Source of the DNA: Megalopta genalis
Taxonomy: Eukaryota > Arthropoda > Insecta > Hymenoptera > Halictidae
DNA length: 64,000 bases
Assembly: GCF_051020955.1 (NCBI RefSeq)
Contig: NW_027476282.1
Coordinates: 248,001-312,000, forward strand
Direction: 5' to 3'
A program made the translations under genes and the position numbers. Shown one piece after another: positions 39,581 to 52,800 of the stretch (positions within the stretch are counted from its first letter, which is position 1; every line of letters begins with the position of its first letter). A model generated the notes under the pieces. That model did not search any database. It worked only from the letters and a program-made list of their open reading frames with translations, and was not told where the DNA came from.

Positions 39581-40320
39581 TGAAGCTTAATCAAGTGTTT
39601 CGTATGGATTTGAAGCTAACTCGTTAGTTTCATCTGCATTTGAAGCTATAAAACTTATATCGCTAGTATCTGAAGCTAAATAATTTGCTTCGCATGGATT
39701 TGAAGCTAAACTTTCTACATCGCATTGATTTGAAGCTACATCATGTAATTCGCTCGGTTTGGAAGCTAAATCGTTTGTTTCGTCTGCATTTGAAGATATA
39801 TCACTTATATCCCAAGTGTTTGAAGCTAAATCATTTGCTTCGCATGGATTTGAAGCTAAACCTTCTACATCGCATTGATTTAAAGCTAAATCATGTGTTT
39901 CGCTTGGATTGGAAGCTGACTCGTTTATTTCATCTGCATTTGAAGCCGTGTCACTTATATCGCAAGTATCTGAAGCTAAATCATTTGTGTCGAAGGATTT
40001 GAAGCTAAACCTTCTACATAGCATTGATTTGAAGCTTAATAATGTGTTTGGTATGGATTTGAAGCTAACTCGTTAGTTTCATCTGCATTTGAAGCTATAA
40101 CACTTATATCGCTTGTATCTGAAGCTAAATAATTTGTTTCGCATGGATTTGAAGCTAAACTTTCTACATCGCTTTGATTTGAAGCTAAATCAGGTAATTC
40201 GCTTGGATTGGAAGTTAAATCGTTTGTTTCGTCTGCATTTGAAGATATATCACTTATATCCGAAGTGTTTGAAGATAAATCATTTGTTTCGCATGGATTT
40301 CAAGCTAAACCTTCTACATT
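39581..40320. repeat. Segment before the 2,013-bp pair
   Basis: These pentamers are of the right-hand subfamily. They begin with gcttaatcaagtgtttcgta and include the 29-bp unit gtgtcgaaggatttg near 39,990. The segment recurs at 44,355-44,910 (offset 4,775) and again at 45,434-46,170 (a further 1,079 bp). This shows that the flanks of the following tandem pair belong to a larger repeated unit. Confidence 0.83.
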
Positions 40321-42333
40321 GCATTGATTTGCAGCTAAATCATGTGTTTCTCTTGGATATGAAGCTAACTCGTTTGTTTCCGTCTGCATTTGAAGCTATA
40401 TCACGTATATCCCAAGTATTTGAAGCTAAATCATTAGTGTCTCATTGATTTGAAGCTAAACCTTCTACATAGCATTGATTTGCAGCTAAATCATGTGTTT
40501 CGTTTGGATAAGAAACTAACTCGTTTGTTTCCGTCTGCATTTGAAGCTATATCACTTATATCCCAAGTGTTTGAAGCTAAATCATTTGTGTCGCATGGAT
40601 TTGAAACTAAACCTTCTACATCGCAATGATTTGAAGCTAAATCATGTGATTCGCTTGGATTGGAAGCTAACTCGTTGGTTTCGTCTGCATTTGAAGCTAT
40701 ATCACTTATATCCCAAGTGTTTGAAGCTAAATCATTTGTGTCTCATGGATTTGAAGCTAAACCTTTTACATAGCATTGCTTTGCAGCAAAATCACGAGTT
40801 TCGCATGGATTGGAAGCTAACTCGTTTGTTTCGTCTGCCTTTGAAGCTATATCACATATATCCCAAGTGTTTCAAGCTCAATCATTCGCTTCGCATGGAT
40901 TTGAAGCTAATCCTTCTACATCCCATTGATTTGAAGCTAAATCATGCGTTTCGCATGGATTTGGAGCTAACTCGTTTATTTTGTCTGCATTTGTAGCTGT
41001 ATCACTTATATCGCAAGTATCTGAAGCTAAATCATTTTTGTCTCATGGATTTGAAACTAAACCTTCTACATAGCATTGACCTGCAGCTAAATCATGTGTC
41101 TCGCTTGGATTTGGTGCTAACTCGTTAGTTTCATCCGCATTTGAAGCTATATCACTTATATCGCTAGTATCTGAAGATAAATCATTTGTTTCGCATGGAT
41201 TTCAAGCTGAACCTTCTACATCGCATTGATTTGCTGCTAAATCATGTGTTTCGCATAGATTTGAAGCAAAGCCTTAATAATCCGCATGGATTTGATGCTA
41301 ACTCGTTAGTTTCGTCTGCATTTGAAGCTGTATCACTTACATCTCAAGTATCTGAAGCTAAATCATTTGTGTCGCAAGGATTTGAAGCTAAACCTTCTAC
41401 ATAGCATTGATTTGAAGCTTAATCAAGTGTTTCGTATGGATTTGAAGCTAACTCGTTAGTTTCATCTGCATTTGAAGCTATAAAACTTATATCGCTAGTA
41501 TCTGAAGCTAAATAATTTGCTTCGCATGGATTTGTAGCTAAACTTTCTACATCGCATTGATTTGAAGCTAAATCATGTAATACGCTCGGATTGGAAGCTA
41601 AATCGTTTGTTTCGTCTGCATTTGAAGATATATCACTTATATCCCAAGTGTTTGAAGATAAATCATTTGTTTCGCATGGATTTCAAGCTAAACCTTCTAC
41701 ATGGCATTGATTTGAAGCTAATTCATGTGATTCGCTTGGATTGGAAGCTAACTCGATGGTTTCGTCTACATTTGAAGCTATATCACTTATATCCCAAGTG
41801 TTTGAAGCGAAATCATTTGCTTCGCATGGATTTGAAGTTAAACCTTCTACATCGCATTGATTTAAATCTAAATCATGTGTTTCGCTTGGATTGGAAGCTG
41901 ACTCGTTTATTTCATCTGCATTTGAAGCCGTGTCACTTATATCGCAAGTATCTGAAGCTAAATCATTTGTGTCTCATGGATTTGAAACTAAACCTTCTAC
42001 ATAGCATTGACCTGCAGCTAAATCATGTGTCTCGCTTGGATTTGGAGCTAACTCGTTAGTTTCGTCTGCATTTGAAGCTATATCACTTATATCGCTAGTA
42101 TCTGAAGCTAAATCATTTGTTTCGCATGGATTTCAAGCTGAACCTTCTACATCGCATTGATTTGCAGCTAAATCATGTGTTTCGCATAGATTTGAAGCAA
42201 AGCCTTAATAATTCGCATGGATTTAAACTAACTCGTTAGTTTCGTCTGCATTTGAAGCTGTATCACTTACATCTCAAGTATCTGAAGCTAAATCGTTTGT
42301 GTCGCAAGGATTTGAAGCTAAACCTTCTACATA
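40321..42333. repeat. 2,013-bp tandem duplication, copy 1
   Basis: This is 67 monomers plus three extra bases, directly repeated at 42,334-44,346. Similarity begins at gcattgatttgcagctaaat (40,321 and 42,334) and ends near 42,333 and 44,346. The copies share private variants such as gtaatacgctcgg, gaagcgaaatc, gaagttaaacc and catcccattg. I noticed only one single-base difference, gtttcatccgc at about 41,131 versus gtttcgtccgc at about 43,144. Confidence 0.9.
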
Positions 42334-44346
42334 GCATTGATTTGCAGCTAAATCATGTGTTTCTCTTGGATATGAAGCTAACTCGTTTGTTTCCGTCTGC
42401 ATTTGAAGCTATATCACGTATATCCCAAGTATTTGAAGCTAAATCATTAGTGTCTCATTGATTTGAAGCTAAACCTTCTACATAGCATTGATTTGCAGCT
42501 AAATCATGTGTTTCGTTTGGATAAGAAACTAACTCGTTTGTTTCCGTCTGCATTTGAAGCTATATCACTTATATCCCAAGTGTTTGAAGCTAAATCATTT
42601 GTGTCGCATGGATTTGAAACTAAACCTTCTACATCGCAATGATTTGAAGCTAAATCATGTGATTCGCTTGGATTGGAAGCTAACTCGTTGGTTTCGTCTG
42701 CATTTGAAGCTATATCACTTATATCCCAAGTGTTTGAAGCTAAATCATTTGTGTCTCATGGATTTGAAGCTAAACCTTTTACATAGCATTGCTTTGCAGC
42801 AAAATCACGAGTTTCGCATGGATTGGAAGCTAACTCGTTTGTTTCGTCTGCCTTTGAAGCTATATCACATATATCCCAAGTGTTTCAAGCTCAATCATTC
42901 GCTTCGCATGGATTTGAAGCTAATCCTTCTACATCCCATTGATTTGAAGCTAAATCATGCGTTTCGCATGGATTTGGAGCTAACTCGTTTATTTTGTCTG
43001 CATTTGTAGCTGTATCACTTATATCGCAAGTATCTGAAGCTAAATCATTTTTGTCTCATGGATTTGAAACTAAACCTTCTACATAGCATTGACCTGCAGC
43101 TAAATCATGTGTCTCGCTTGGATTTGGTGCTAACTCGTTAGTTTCGTCCGCATTTGAAGCTATATCACTTATATCGCTAGTATCTGAAGATAAATCATTT
43201 GTTTCGCATGGATTTCAAGCTGAACCTTCTACATCGCATTGATTTGCTGCTAAATCATGTGTTTCGCATAGATTTGAAGCAAAGCCTTAATAATCCGCAT
43301 GGATTTGATGCTAACTCGTTAGTTTCGTCTGCATTTGAAGCTGTATCACTTACATCTCAAGTATCTGAAGCTAAATCATTTGTGTCGCAAGGATTTGAAG
43401 CTAAACCTTCTACATAGCATTGATTTGAAGCTTAATCAAGTGTTTCGTATGGATTTGAAGCTAACTCGTTAGTTTCATCTGCATTTGAAGCTATAAAACT
43501 TATATCGCTAGTATCTGAAGCTAAATAATTTGCTTCGCATGGATTTGTAGCTAAACTTTCTACATCGCATTGATTTGAAGCTAAATCATGTAATACGCTC
43601 GGATTGGAAGCTAAATCGTTTGTTTCGTCTGCATTTGAAGATATATCACTTATATCCCAAGTGTTTGAAGATAAATCATTTGTTTCGCATGGATTTCAAG
43701 CTAAACCTTCTACATGGCATTGATTTGAAGCTAATTCATGTGATTCGCTTGGATTGGAAGCTAACTCGATGGTTTCGTCTACATTTGAAGCTATATCACT
43801 TATATCCCAAGTGTTTGAAGCGAAATCATTTGCTTCGCATGGATTTGAAGTTAAACCTTCTACATCGCATTGATTTAAATCTAAATCATGTGTTTCGCTT
43901 GGATTGGAAGCTGACTCGTTTATTTCATCTGCATTTGAAGCCGTGTCACTTATATCGCAAGTATCTGAAGCTAAATCATTTGTGTCTCATGGATTTGAAA
44001 CTAAACCTTCTACATAGCATTGACCTGCAGCTAAATCATGTGTCTCGCTTGGATTTGGAGCTAACTCGTTAGTTTCGTCTGCATTTGAAGCTATATCACT
44101 TATATCGCTAGTATCTGAAGCTAAATCATTTGTTTCGCATGGATTTCAAGCTGAACCTTCTACATCGCATTGATTTGCAGCTAAATCATGTGTTTCGCAT
44201 AGATTTGAAGCAAAGCCTTAATAATTCGCATGGATTTAAACTAACTCGTTAGTTTCGTCTGCATTTGAAGCTGTATCACTTACATCTCAAGTATCTGAAG
44301 CTAAATCGTTTGTGTCGCAAGGATTTGAAGCTAAACCTTCTACATA
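42334..44346. repeat. 2,013-bp tandem duplication, copy 2
   Basis: This is the second copy of 40,321-42,333, in the same orientation and directly adjacent. Its right end runs into sequence equal to that which precedes copy 1 (44,347 onward resembles 39,572 onward). The duplication is therefore embedded in a larger, about 4.8-kb repeated arrangement. Confidence 0.9.
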
Positions 44347-46027
44347 GCATTGATTTGAAGCTTAATCAAGTGTTTCGTATGGATTTGAAGCTAACTCGTT
44401 AGTTTCATCTGCATTTGAAGCTATAAAACTTATATCGCTAGTATCTGAAGCTAAATAATTTGCTTCGCATGGATTTGAAGCTAAACTTTCTACATCGCAT
44501 TGATTTGAAGCTAAATCATGTAATTCGCTCGGTTTGGAAGCTAAATCGTTTGTTTCGTCTGCATTTGAAGATATATCACTTATATCCCAAGTGTTTGAAG
44601 CTAAATCATTTGCTTCGCATGGATTTGAAGCTAAACCTTCTACATCGCATTGATTTAAAGCTAAATCATGTGTTTCGCTTGGATTGGAAGCTGACTCGTT
44701 TATTTCATCTGCATTTGAAGCCGTGTCACTTATATCGCAAGTATCTGAAGCTAAATCATTTGTGTCGAAGGATTTGAAGCTAAACCTTCTACATAGCATT
44801 GATTTGAAGCTTAATAATGTATTTGGTATGGATTTGAAGCTAACTCGTTAGTTTCATCTGCATTTGAAGCTATAACACTTATATCGCTTGTATCTGAAGC
44901 TAAATAATTTGTTTCGCATGGATTTGAAGCTAAACTTTCTACATCGCATTGATTTGAAGCTAAATCATGTAATTCGCTCGGATTGGAAGCTAAATTGTTT
45001 GTTTCGTCTGCATTTGAAGATATATCACTTATATCCCAAGTGTTTGAAGATAAATCATTTGTTTCGCATGGATTTCAAGCTAAACCTTCTACATGGCATT
45101 GACTTGCAGCTAAATCATGTGTTTCGCTTGCATTTGGAGCTAACTCGTTAGTTTCGTCTGCATTTGAAGCTATATCACTTATATCGCTAGTATCTGAAGC
45201 TAAATCATATGTTTCGCATGGATTTCAAGCTGAACCTTCTACATCGCATTGATTTGCAGCTAAATCATGTGTTTCGCATAGATTTGAAGCAAAGCCTTAA
45301 TAATTCGCATGGATTTAAACTAACTCGTTAGTTTCGTCTGCATTTGAAGCTGTATCACTTACATCTCAAGTATCTGAAGCTAAATCGTTTGTGTCGCAAG
45401 GATTTGAAGCTAAACCTTCTACATAGCATTGATTTGAAGCTTAATCAAGTGTTTCGTATGGATTTGAAGCTAACTCGTTAGTTTCATCTGCATTTGAAGC
45501 TATAAAACTTATATCGCTAGTATCTGAAGCTAAATAATTTGCTTCGCATGGATTTGAAGCTAAACTTTCTACATCGCATTGATTTGAAGCTAAATCATGT
45601 AATTCGCTCGGTTTGGAAGCTAAATCGTTTGTTTCGTCTGCATTTGAAGATATATCACTTATATCCCAAGTGTTTGAAGCTAAATCATTTGCTTCGCATG
45701 GATTTGAAGCTAAACCTTCTACATCGCATTGATTTAAAGCTAAATCATGTGTTTCGCTTGGATTGGAAGCTGACTCGTTTATTTCATCTGCATTTGAAGC
45801 CGTGTCACTTATATCGCAAGTATCTGAAGCTAAATCATTTGTGTCGAAGGATTTGAAGCTAAACCTTCTACATAGCATTGATTTGAAGCTTAATAATGTG
45901 TTTGGTATGGATTTGAAGCTAACTCGTTAGTTTCATCTGCATTTGAAGCTATAACACTTATATCGCTTGTATCTGAAGCTAAATAATTTGTTTCGCATGG
46001 ATTTGAAGCTAAACTTTCTACATCGCT
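44347..46027. repeat. 1,079-bp tandem pair (second copy partial)
   Basis: The segment 44,347-45,425 is repeated at 45,426-46,027 with offset 1,079 bp, 36 monomers minus one base because of a 29-bp unit (gtgtcgaaggatttg). After about 46,027 the copies differ: the first continues with catcgcattg, tcatgtaattcgctcgg and aaattgtttg, while the second continues with catcgctttg, tcaggtaattc, as at 40,160. One point difference is atgtatttgg (44,818) versus atgtgtttgg (45,897). Confidence 0.85.
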
Positions 46028-47060
46028 TTGATTTGAAGCTAAATCAGGTAATTCGCTTGGATTGGAAGTTAAATCGTTTGTTTCGTCTGCATTTGAAGAT
46101 ATATCACTTATATCCGAAGTGTTTGAAGATAAATCATTTGTTTCGCATGGATTTCAAGCTAAACCTTCTACATTGCATTGATTTGCAGCTAAATCATGTG
46201 TTTCTCTTGGATATGAAGCTAACTCGTTTGTTTCCGTCTGCATTTGAAGCTATATCACGTATATCCCAAGTATTTGAAGCTAAATCATTAGTGTCTCATT
46301 GATTTGAAGCTAAACCTTCTACATAGCATTGATTTGCAGCTAAATCATGTGTTTCGTTTGGATAAGAAACTAACTCGTTTGTTTCCGTCTGCATTTGAAG
46401 CTATATCACTTATATCCCAAGTGTTTGAAGCTAAATCATTTGTGTCGCATGGATTTGAAACTAAACCTTCTACATCGCAATGATTTGAAGCTAAATCATG
46501 TGATTCGCTTGGATTGGAAGCTAACTCGTTGGTTTCGTCTGCATTTGAAGCTATATCACTTATATCCCAAGTGTTTGAAGCTAAATCATTTGTGTCTCAT
46601 GGATTTGAAGCTAAACCTTTTACATAGCATTGCTTTGCAGCAAAATCACGAGTTTCGCATGGATTGGAAGCTAACTCGTTTGTTTCGTCTGCCTTTGAAG
46701 CTATATCACATATATCCCAAGTGTTTCAAGCTCAATCATTCGCTTCGCATGGATTTGAAGCTAATCCTTCTACATCCCATTGATTTGAAGCTAAATCATG
46801 CGTTTCGCATGGATTTGGAGCTAACTCGTTTATTTTGTCTGCATTTGTAGCTGTATCACTTATATCGCAAGTATCTGAAGCTAAATCATTTTTGTCTCAT
46901 GGATTTGAAACTAAACCTTCTACATAGCATTGACCTGCAGCTAAATCATGTGTCTCGCTTGGATTTGGTGCTAACTCGTTAGTTCGTCCGCATTTGAAGC
47001 TATATCACTTATATCGCTAGTATCTGAAGATAAATCATTTGTTTCGCATGGATTTCAAGC
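46028..47060. repeat. Copy of 40,174-41,207
   Basis: This matches 40,174-41,207 at offset 5,854, changing to 5,853 after a one-base loss at about 46,984 (ttagttcgtccgc instead of ttagtttcgtccgc). It carries the same stop-creating and frame-breaking units as its source. The match ends at the deletion joint near 47,060. Confidence 0.85.
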
Positions 47061-47065
47061 TAAAC
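47050..47065. other. Deletion junction of 181 bp between repeat copies
   Basis: The unit gatttcaagct at 47,050 continues as aaaccttctacatagcattg, whereas the parental copy at 41,197 continues as gaaccttctacatcgcattg. The following sequence matches 41,389 onward (offset 5,672 instead of 5,853), so 181 bp is missing here, six monomers including one 31-bp unit. The lost piece includes the gccttaataatccgc marker. The shared bases at the joint fit unequal exchange. Confidence 0.78.
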
Positions 47066-49802
47066 CTTCTACATAGCATTGATTTGAAGCTTAATCAAGT
47101 GTTTCGTATGGATTTGAAGCTAACTCGTTAGTTTCATCTGCATTTGAAGCTATAAAACTTATATCGCTAGTATCTGAAGCTAAATAATTTGCTTCGCATG
47201 GATTTGAAGCTAAACTTTCTACATCGCATTGATTTGAAGCTAAATCATGTAATTCGCTCGGATTGGAAGCTAAATCGTTTGTTTCGTCTGCATTTGAAGA
47301 TATATCACTTATATCCCAAGTGTTTGAAGATAAATCATTTGTTTCGCATGGATTTCAAGCTAAACCTTCTACATTGCATTGATTTGCAGCTAAATCATGT
47401 GTTTCTCTTGGATATGAAGCTAACTCGTTTGTTTCCGTCTGCATTTGAAGCTATATCACTTATATCCCAAGTATTTGAAGCTAAATCATTAGTGTCTCAT
47501 GGATTTGAAGCTAAACCTTCTACATAGCATTGATTTGCAGCTAAATCATGTGTTTCGTTTGGATAAGAAACTAACTCGTTTGTTTCCGTCTGCATTTGAA
47601 GCTATATCACTTATATCCCAAGTGTTTGAAGCTAAATCATTTGTGTCGCATGGATTTGAAACTAAACCTTCTACATCGCATTGATTTGAAGCTAAATCAT
47701 GTGATTCGCTTGGATTGGAATCTAAATCGTTTGTTTCGTCTGCATTTGAAGATATATCACTTATATCCCAAGTGTTTGAAGATAAATCATTTGTTTCGCA
47801 TGGATTTCAAGCTAAACCTTCTACATCGCATTGATTTGCTGCTAAATCATGTGTTTCGCATAGATTTGAAGCAAAGCCTTAATAATTCGCACGGATTTGA
47901 TGCTGACTCGTTAGTTTCGTCTGCATTTGAAGCTGTATCACTTACATCGCAAGTATCTGAAGCTAAATCATTTGTGTCGCAAGGATTTGAAGCTAAACCT
48001 TCTACATAGCATTGATTTGAAGCTTAATCAAGTGTTTCGTATGGATTTGAAGCTAACTCGTTAGTTTCATCTGCATTTGAAGCTATAAAACTTATATCGC
48101 TAGTATCTGAAGCTAAATAATTTGCTTCGCATGGATTTGAAGCTAAACTTTCTACATCGCATTGATTTGAAGCTAAATCATGTAATTCGCTCGGATTGGA
48201 ATCTAAATCGTTTGTTTCGTCTGCATTTGAAGATATATCACTTATATCCCAAGTGTTTGAAGATAAATCATTTGTTTCGCATGGATTTCAAGCTAAACCT
48301 TCTACATGGCATTGATTTGAAGCTAAAACATGTGATTCGCTTGGATTGGAAGCTAACTCGATGGTTTCGTCTACATTTGAAGCTATATCACTTATATCCC
48401 AAGTGTTTGAAGCTAAATCATTTGCTTCGCATGGATTTGAAGCTAAACCTTCTACATCGCATTGATTTAAAGCTAAATCATGTGTTTCGCTTGGATTGGA
48501 AGCTAACTCGTTTATTTCTTCTGCATTTGCAGCTGTATCACTTATATCGCAAGTATCTGAAGCTAAATCATTTGTGTCGCAAGGATTTGAAGCTAATCCT
48601 TCTACATAGCATTGATCTGAAGCTTAATCGTGTGTTTCGTATGGATTTGAACCTAACTCGTTAGTTCCATCTGCATTTGAAGCTATAACACTTATATCGA
48701 TAGTATCGGAAGCTAAATAATTTGCTTCGCATGGATTTGAAGCTAAACTTTCTACATCGCATTGATTTGAAGCTAAATCATGTAATTCGCTTGGATTGGA
48801 AGGTAAATCGTTTGTTTCGTCTGCATTTGAAGATATATCACTTATATCCCAAGTGTTTGAAGATAAATCATTTGCTTCGCATGGATTTGAAGCTAATCCA
48901 TCTACATCGCAATGATTTGAAGCTATATCATGTGTTTCGCATGGATTTGGAGCTAACTCGTTTATTTTGTCTGCATTTGTAGCTGTATCACTTATATCGC
49001 AAGTATCTGAAGCTAAATCATTTGTTTCGCATGGATTTCAAGCTAAACCTTCTACATGGCATTGATTTGAAGCTAATTCATGTGATTCGCTTGGATTGGA
49101 AGCTAACTCGATGGTTTCGTCTACATTTGAAGCTATATCACTTATATCCCAAGTGTTTGAAGCGAAATCATTTGCTTCGCATGGATTTGAAGTTAAACCT
49201 TCTACATCGCATTGATTTAAATCTAAATCATGTGTTTCGCTTGGATTGGAAGCTGACTCGTTTATTTCATCTGCATTTGAAGCCGTGTCACTTATATCGC
49301 AAGTATCTGAAGCTAAATCATTTGTGTCTCATGGATTTGAAACTAAACCTTCTACATAGCATTGACCTGCAGCTAAATCATGTGTCTCGCTTGGATTTGG
49401 AGCTAACTCGTTAGTTTCGTCTGCATTTGAAGCTATATCACTTATATCGCTAGTATCTGAAGCTAAATCATTTGTTTCGCATGGATTTCAAGCTGAACCT
49501 TCTACATCGCATTGATTTGCAGCTAAATCATGTGTTTCGCATAGATTTGAAGCAAAGCCTTAATAATTCGCATGGATTTGAAGCTAACTCGTTAGTTTCG
49601 TCTGCATTTGAAGCTGTATCACTTACATCGCAAGTATCTGAAGCTAAATCATTTGTGTCGCAAGGATTTGAAGCTAAACCTTCTACATAGCATTGATTTG
49701 AAGCTTAATCAAGTGTTTCGTATGGATTTGAAGCTAACTCGTTAGTTTCATCTGCATTTGAAGCTATAAAACTTATATCGCTAGTATCTGAAGCTAAATA
49801 AT
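47061..49802. repeat. Super-repeat P0, truncated copy
   Basis: This is built like the full super-repeats to its right but shorter. For example, 47,791 to 48,122 and 48,722 have the same spacings (331 and 600 bp) as 59,800 to 60,131 and 60,731. The next stretch, 48,722 to 49,472, is 750 bp where the full copy has 1,381 bp, so about 631 bp is absent near 49,010. It carries private variants (gaacctaactcgttagttcc and atcgatagtatcgg, 48,649-48,714) that recur only in P1. Confidence 0.83.
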
Positions 49803-52800
49803 TTGCTTCGCATGGATTTGAAGCTAAACTTTCTACATCGCATTGATTTGAAGCTAAATCATGTAATTCGCTCGGATTGGAAGCTAAATCGTTTGTTTCG
49901 TCTGCATTTGAAGATATATCACTTATATCCCAAGTGTTTGAAGATAAATCATTTGTTTCGCATGGATTTCAAGCTAAACCTTCTACATGGCATTGATTTG
50001 AAGCTAAATCATGTGATTCGCTTGGATTGGAAGCTAACTCGATGGTTTCGTCTACATTTGAAGCCATATCACTTATATCCCAAGTGTTTGAAGCTAAATC
50101 ATTTGCTTCGCATGGATTTGAAGCTAAACCTTCTACATCGCATTGATTTAAAGCTAAATCATGTGTTTCGCTTGGATTGGAAGCTAACTTGTTTATTTCA
50201 TCTGCATTTGCAGCTGTATCACTTATATCGCAAGTATCTGAAGCTAAATCATTTGTGTCACAAGGATTTGAAGCTAAACCTTCTACATAGCATTGATCTG
50301 AAGCTTAATCATGTGTTTCGTATGGATTTGAAGCTAACTCGTTAGTTTCATCTGCATTTGAAGCTATAACACTTATATCGCTAGTATCTGAAGCTAAATA
50401 ATTTGCTTCGCATGGATTTGAAGCTAAACTTTCTACATCGCATTGATTTGAAGCTAAATCATGTAATTCGCTTGGATTGGAAGCTAAATCGTTTGTTTCG
50501 TCTGCATTTGTAGCTGTATCACTTATATCGCAAGTATCTGAAGCTAAATCATTTGCGTCTCATGGATTTGAAACTAAACCTTCTACATAGCATTGACCTG
50601 CAGCTAAATCATGTGTCTCGCTTGGATTTGGTGCTAACTCGTTAGTTTCGTCTGCATTTGAAGCTATATCACTTATATCGCTAGTATCTGAAGATAAATC
50701 ATTTGTTTCGCATGGATTTCAAGCTGAACCTTCTACATCGCATTGATTTGCTGCTAAATCATGTGTTTCGCATAGATTTGAAGCAAAGCCTTAATAATTC
50801 GCATGGATTTGATGCTAACTCGTTAGTTTCGTCTGCATTTGAAGCTGTATCACTTACATCGCAAGTATCTGAAGCTAAATCATTTGTGTCGCAAGGATTT
50901 GAAGCTAAACCTTCTACATAGCATTGATTTGAAGCTTAATCAAGTGTTTCGTATGGATTTGAAGCTAACTCGTTAGTTTCATCCTCATTTGAAGCTATAA
51001 AACTTATATCGCTAGTATCTGAAGCTAAATAATTTGCTTCGCAAGGATTTGAAGCTAAACTTTCTACATCGCATTGATTTGAAGCTAAATCATGTAATTC
51101 GCTCGGATTGGAATCTAAATCGTTTGTTTCGTCTGCATTTGAAGATATATCACTTATATCCCAAGTGTTTGAAGCTAAATCATTTGCTTCGCATGGATTT
51201 GAAGCTAAACCTTCTACATCGCATTGATTTAAAGCTAAATCATGTGTTTCGCTTGGATTGGAAGCTAACTCGTTTATTTCTTCTGCATTTGCAGCTGTAT
51301 CACTTATATCGCAAGTATCTGAAGCTAAATCATTTGTGTCGCAAGGATTTGAAGCTAATCCTTCTACATAGCATTGATCTGAAGCTTAATCATGTGTTTC
51401 GTATGGATTTGAAGCTAACTCGTTAGTTTCATCTGCATTTGAAGCTATAACACTTACATCGCTAGTATCTGAAGCTAAATAATTTGCTTCGCATGGATTT
51501 GAAGCTAAACTTTCTACATCGCATTGATTTGAAGCTAAATCATGTAATTCGCTTGGATTGGAAGGTAAATCGTTTGTTTCGTCTGCATTTGAAGATATAT
51601 CACTTATATCCCAAGTGTTTGAAGATAAATCATTTGCTTCGCATGGATTTGAAGCTAATCCATCTACATCGCAATGATTTGAATCTAAATCATGTGTTTC
51701 GCATGGATTTGGAGCTAACTCGTTTATTTTGTCTGCATTTGTAGCTGTATCACTTATATCGCAAGTATCTGAAGCTAAATCATTTGTGTCTCATGGATTT
51801 GAAACTAAACCTTCTACATAGCATTGACTTGCAGCTAAATCATGTGTTTCGCTTGGATTTGGAGCTAACTCGTTAGTTTCGTCTGCATTTGAAGCTATAT
51901 CACTTATATCGCTAGTATCTGAAGCTAAATCATTTGTTTCGCATGGATTTCAAGCTGAACCTTCTACATCGCATTGATTTGCAGCTAAATCATGTGTTTC
52001 GCATAGATTTGAAGAAAAGCCTCAATAATTCGCATGGATTTGAAGCTAACTCGTTAGTTTCGTCTGCATTTGAAGCTGTATCACTTACATCGCAAGTATC
52101 TGAAGCTAAATCATTTGTGTCGCAAGGATTTGAAGCTAAACCTTCTACATAGCATTGATTTGAAGCTTAATCAAGTGTTTCGTATGGATTTGAAGCTAAC
52201 TCGTTAGTTTCATCTGCATTTGAAGCTATAAAACTTATATCGCTAGTATCTGAAGCTAAATAATTTGCTTCGCATGGATTTGTAGCTAAACTTTCTACAT
52301 CGCATTGATTTGAAGCTAAATCATGTAATACGCTCGGATTGGAAGCTAAATCGTTTGTTTCGTCTGCATTTGAAGATATATCACTTATATCCCAAGTGTT
52401 TGAAGATAAATCATTTGTTTCGCATGGATTTCAAGCTAAACCTTCTACATGGCATTGATTTGAAGCTAAAACATGTGATTCGCTTGGATTGGAAGCTAAC
52501 TCGATGGTTTCGTCTACATTTGAAGCTATATCACTTATATCCCAAGTGTTTGAAGCTAAATCATTTGCTTCGCATGGATTTGAAGCTAAACCTTCTACAT
52601 CGCATTGATTTAAAGCTAAATCATGTGTTTCGCTTGGATTGGAAGCTAACTCGTTTATTTCTTCTGCATTTGCAGCTGTATCACTTATATCGCAAGTATC
52701 TGAAGCTAAATCATTTGTGTCGCAAGGATTTGAAGCTAATCCTTCTACATAGCATTGATCTGAAGCTTAATCGTGTGTTTCGTATGGATTTGAACCTAAC

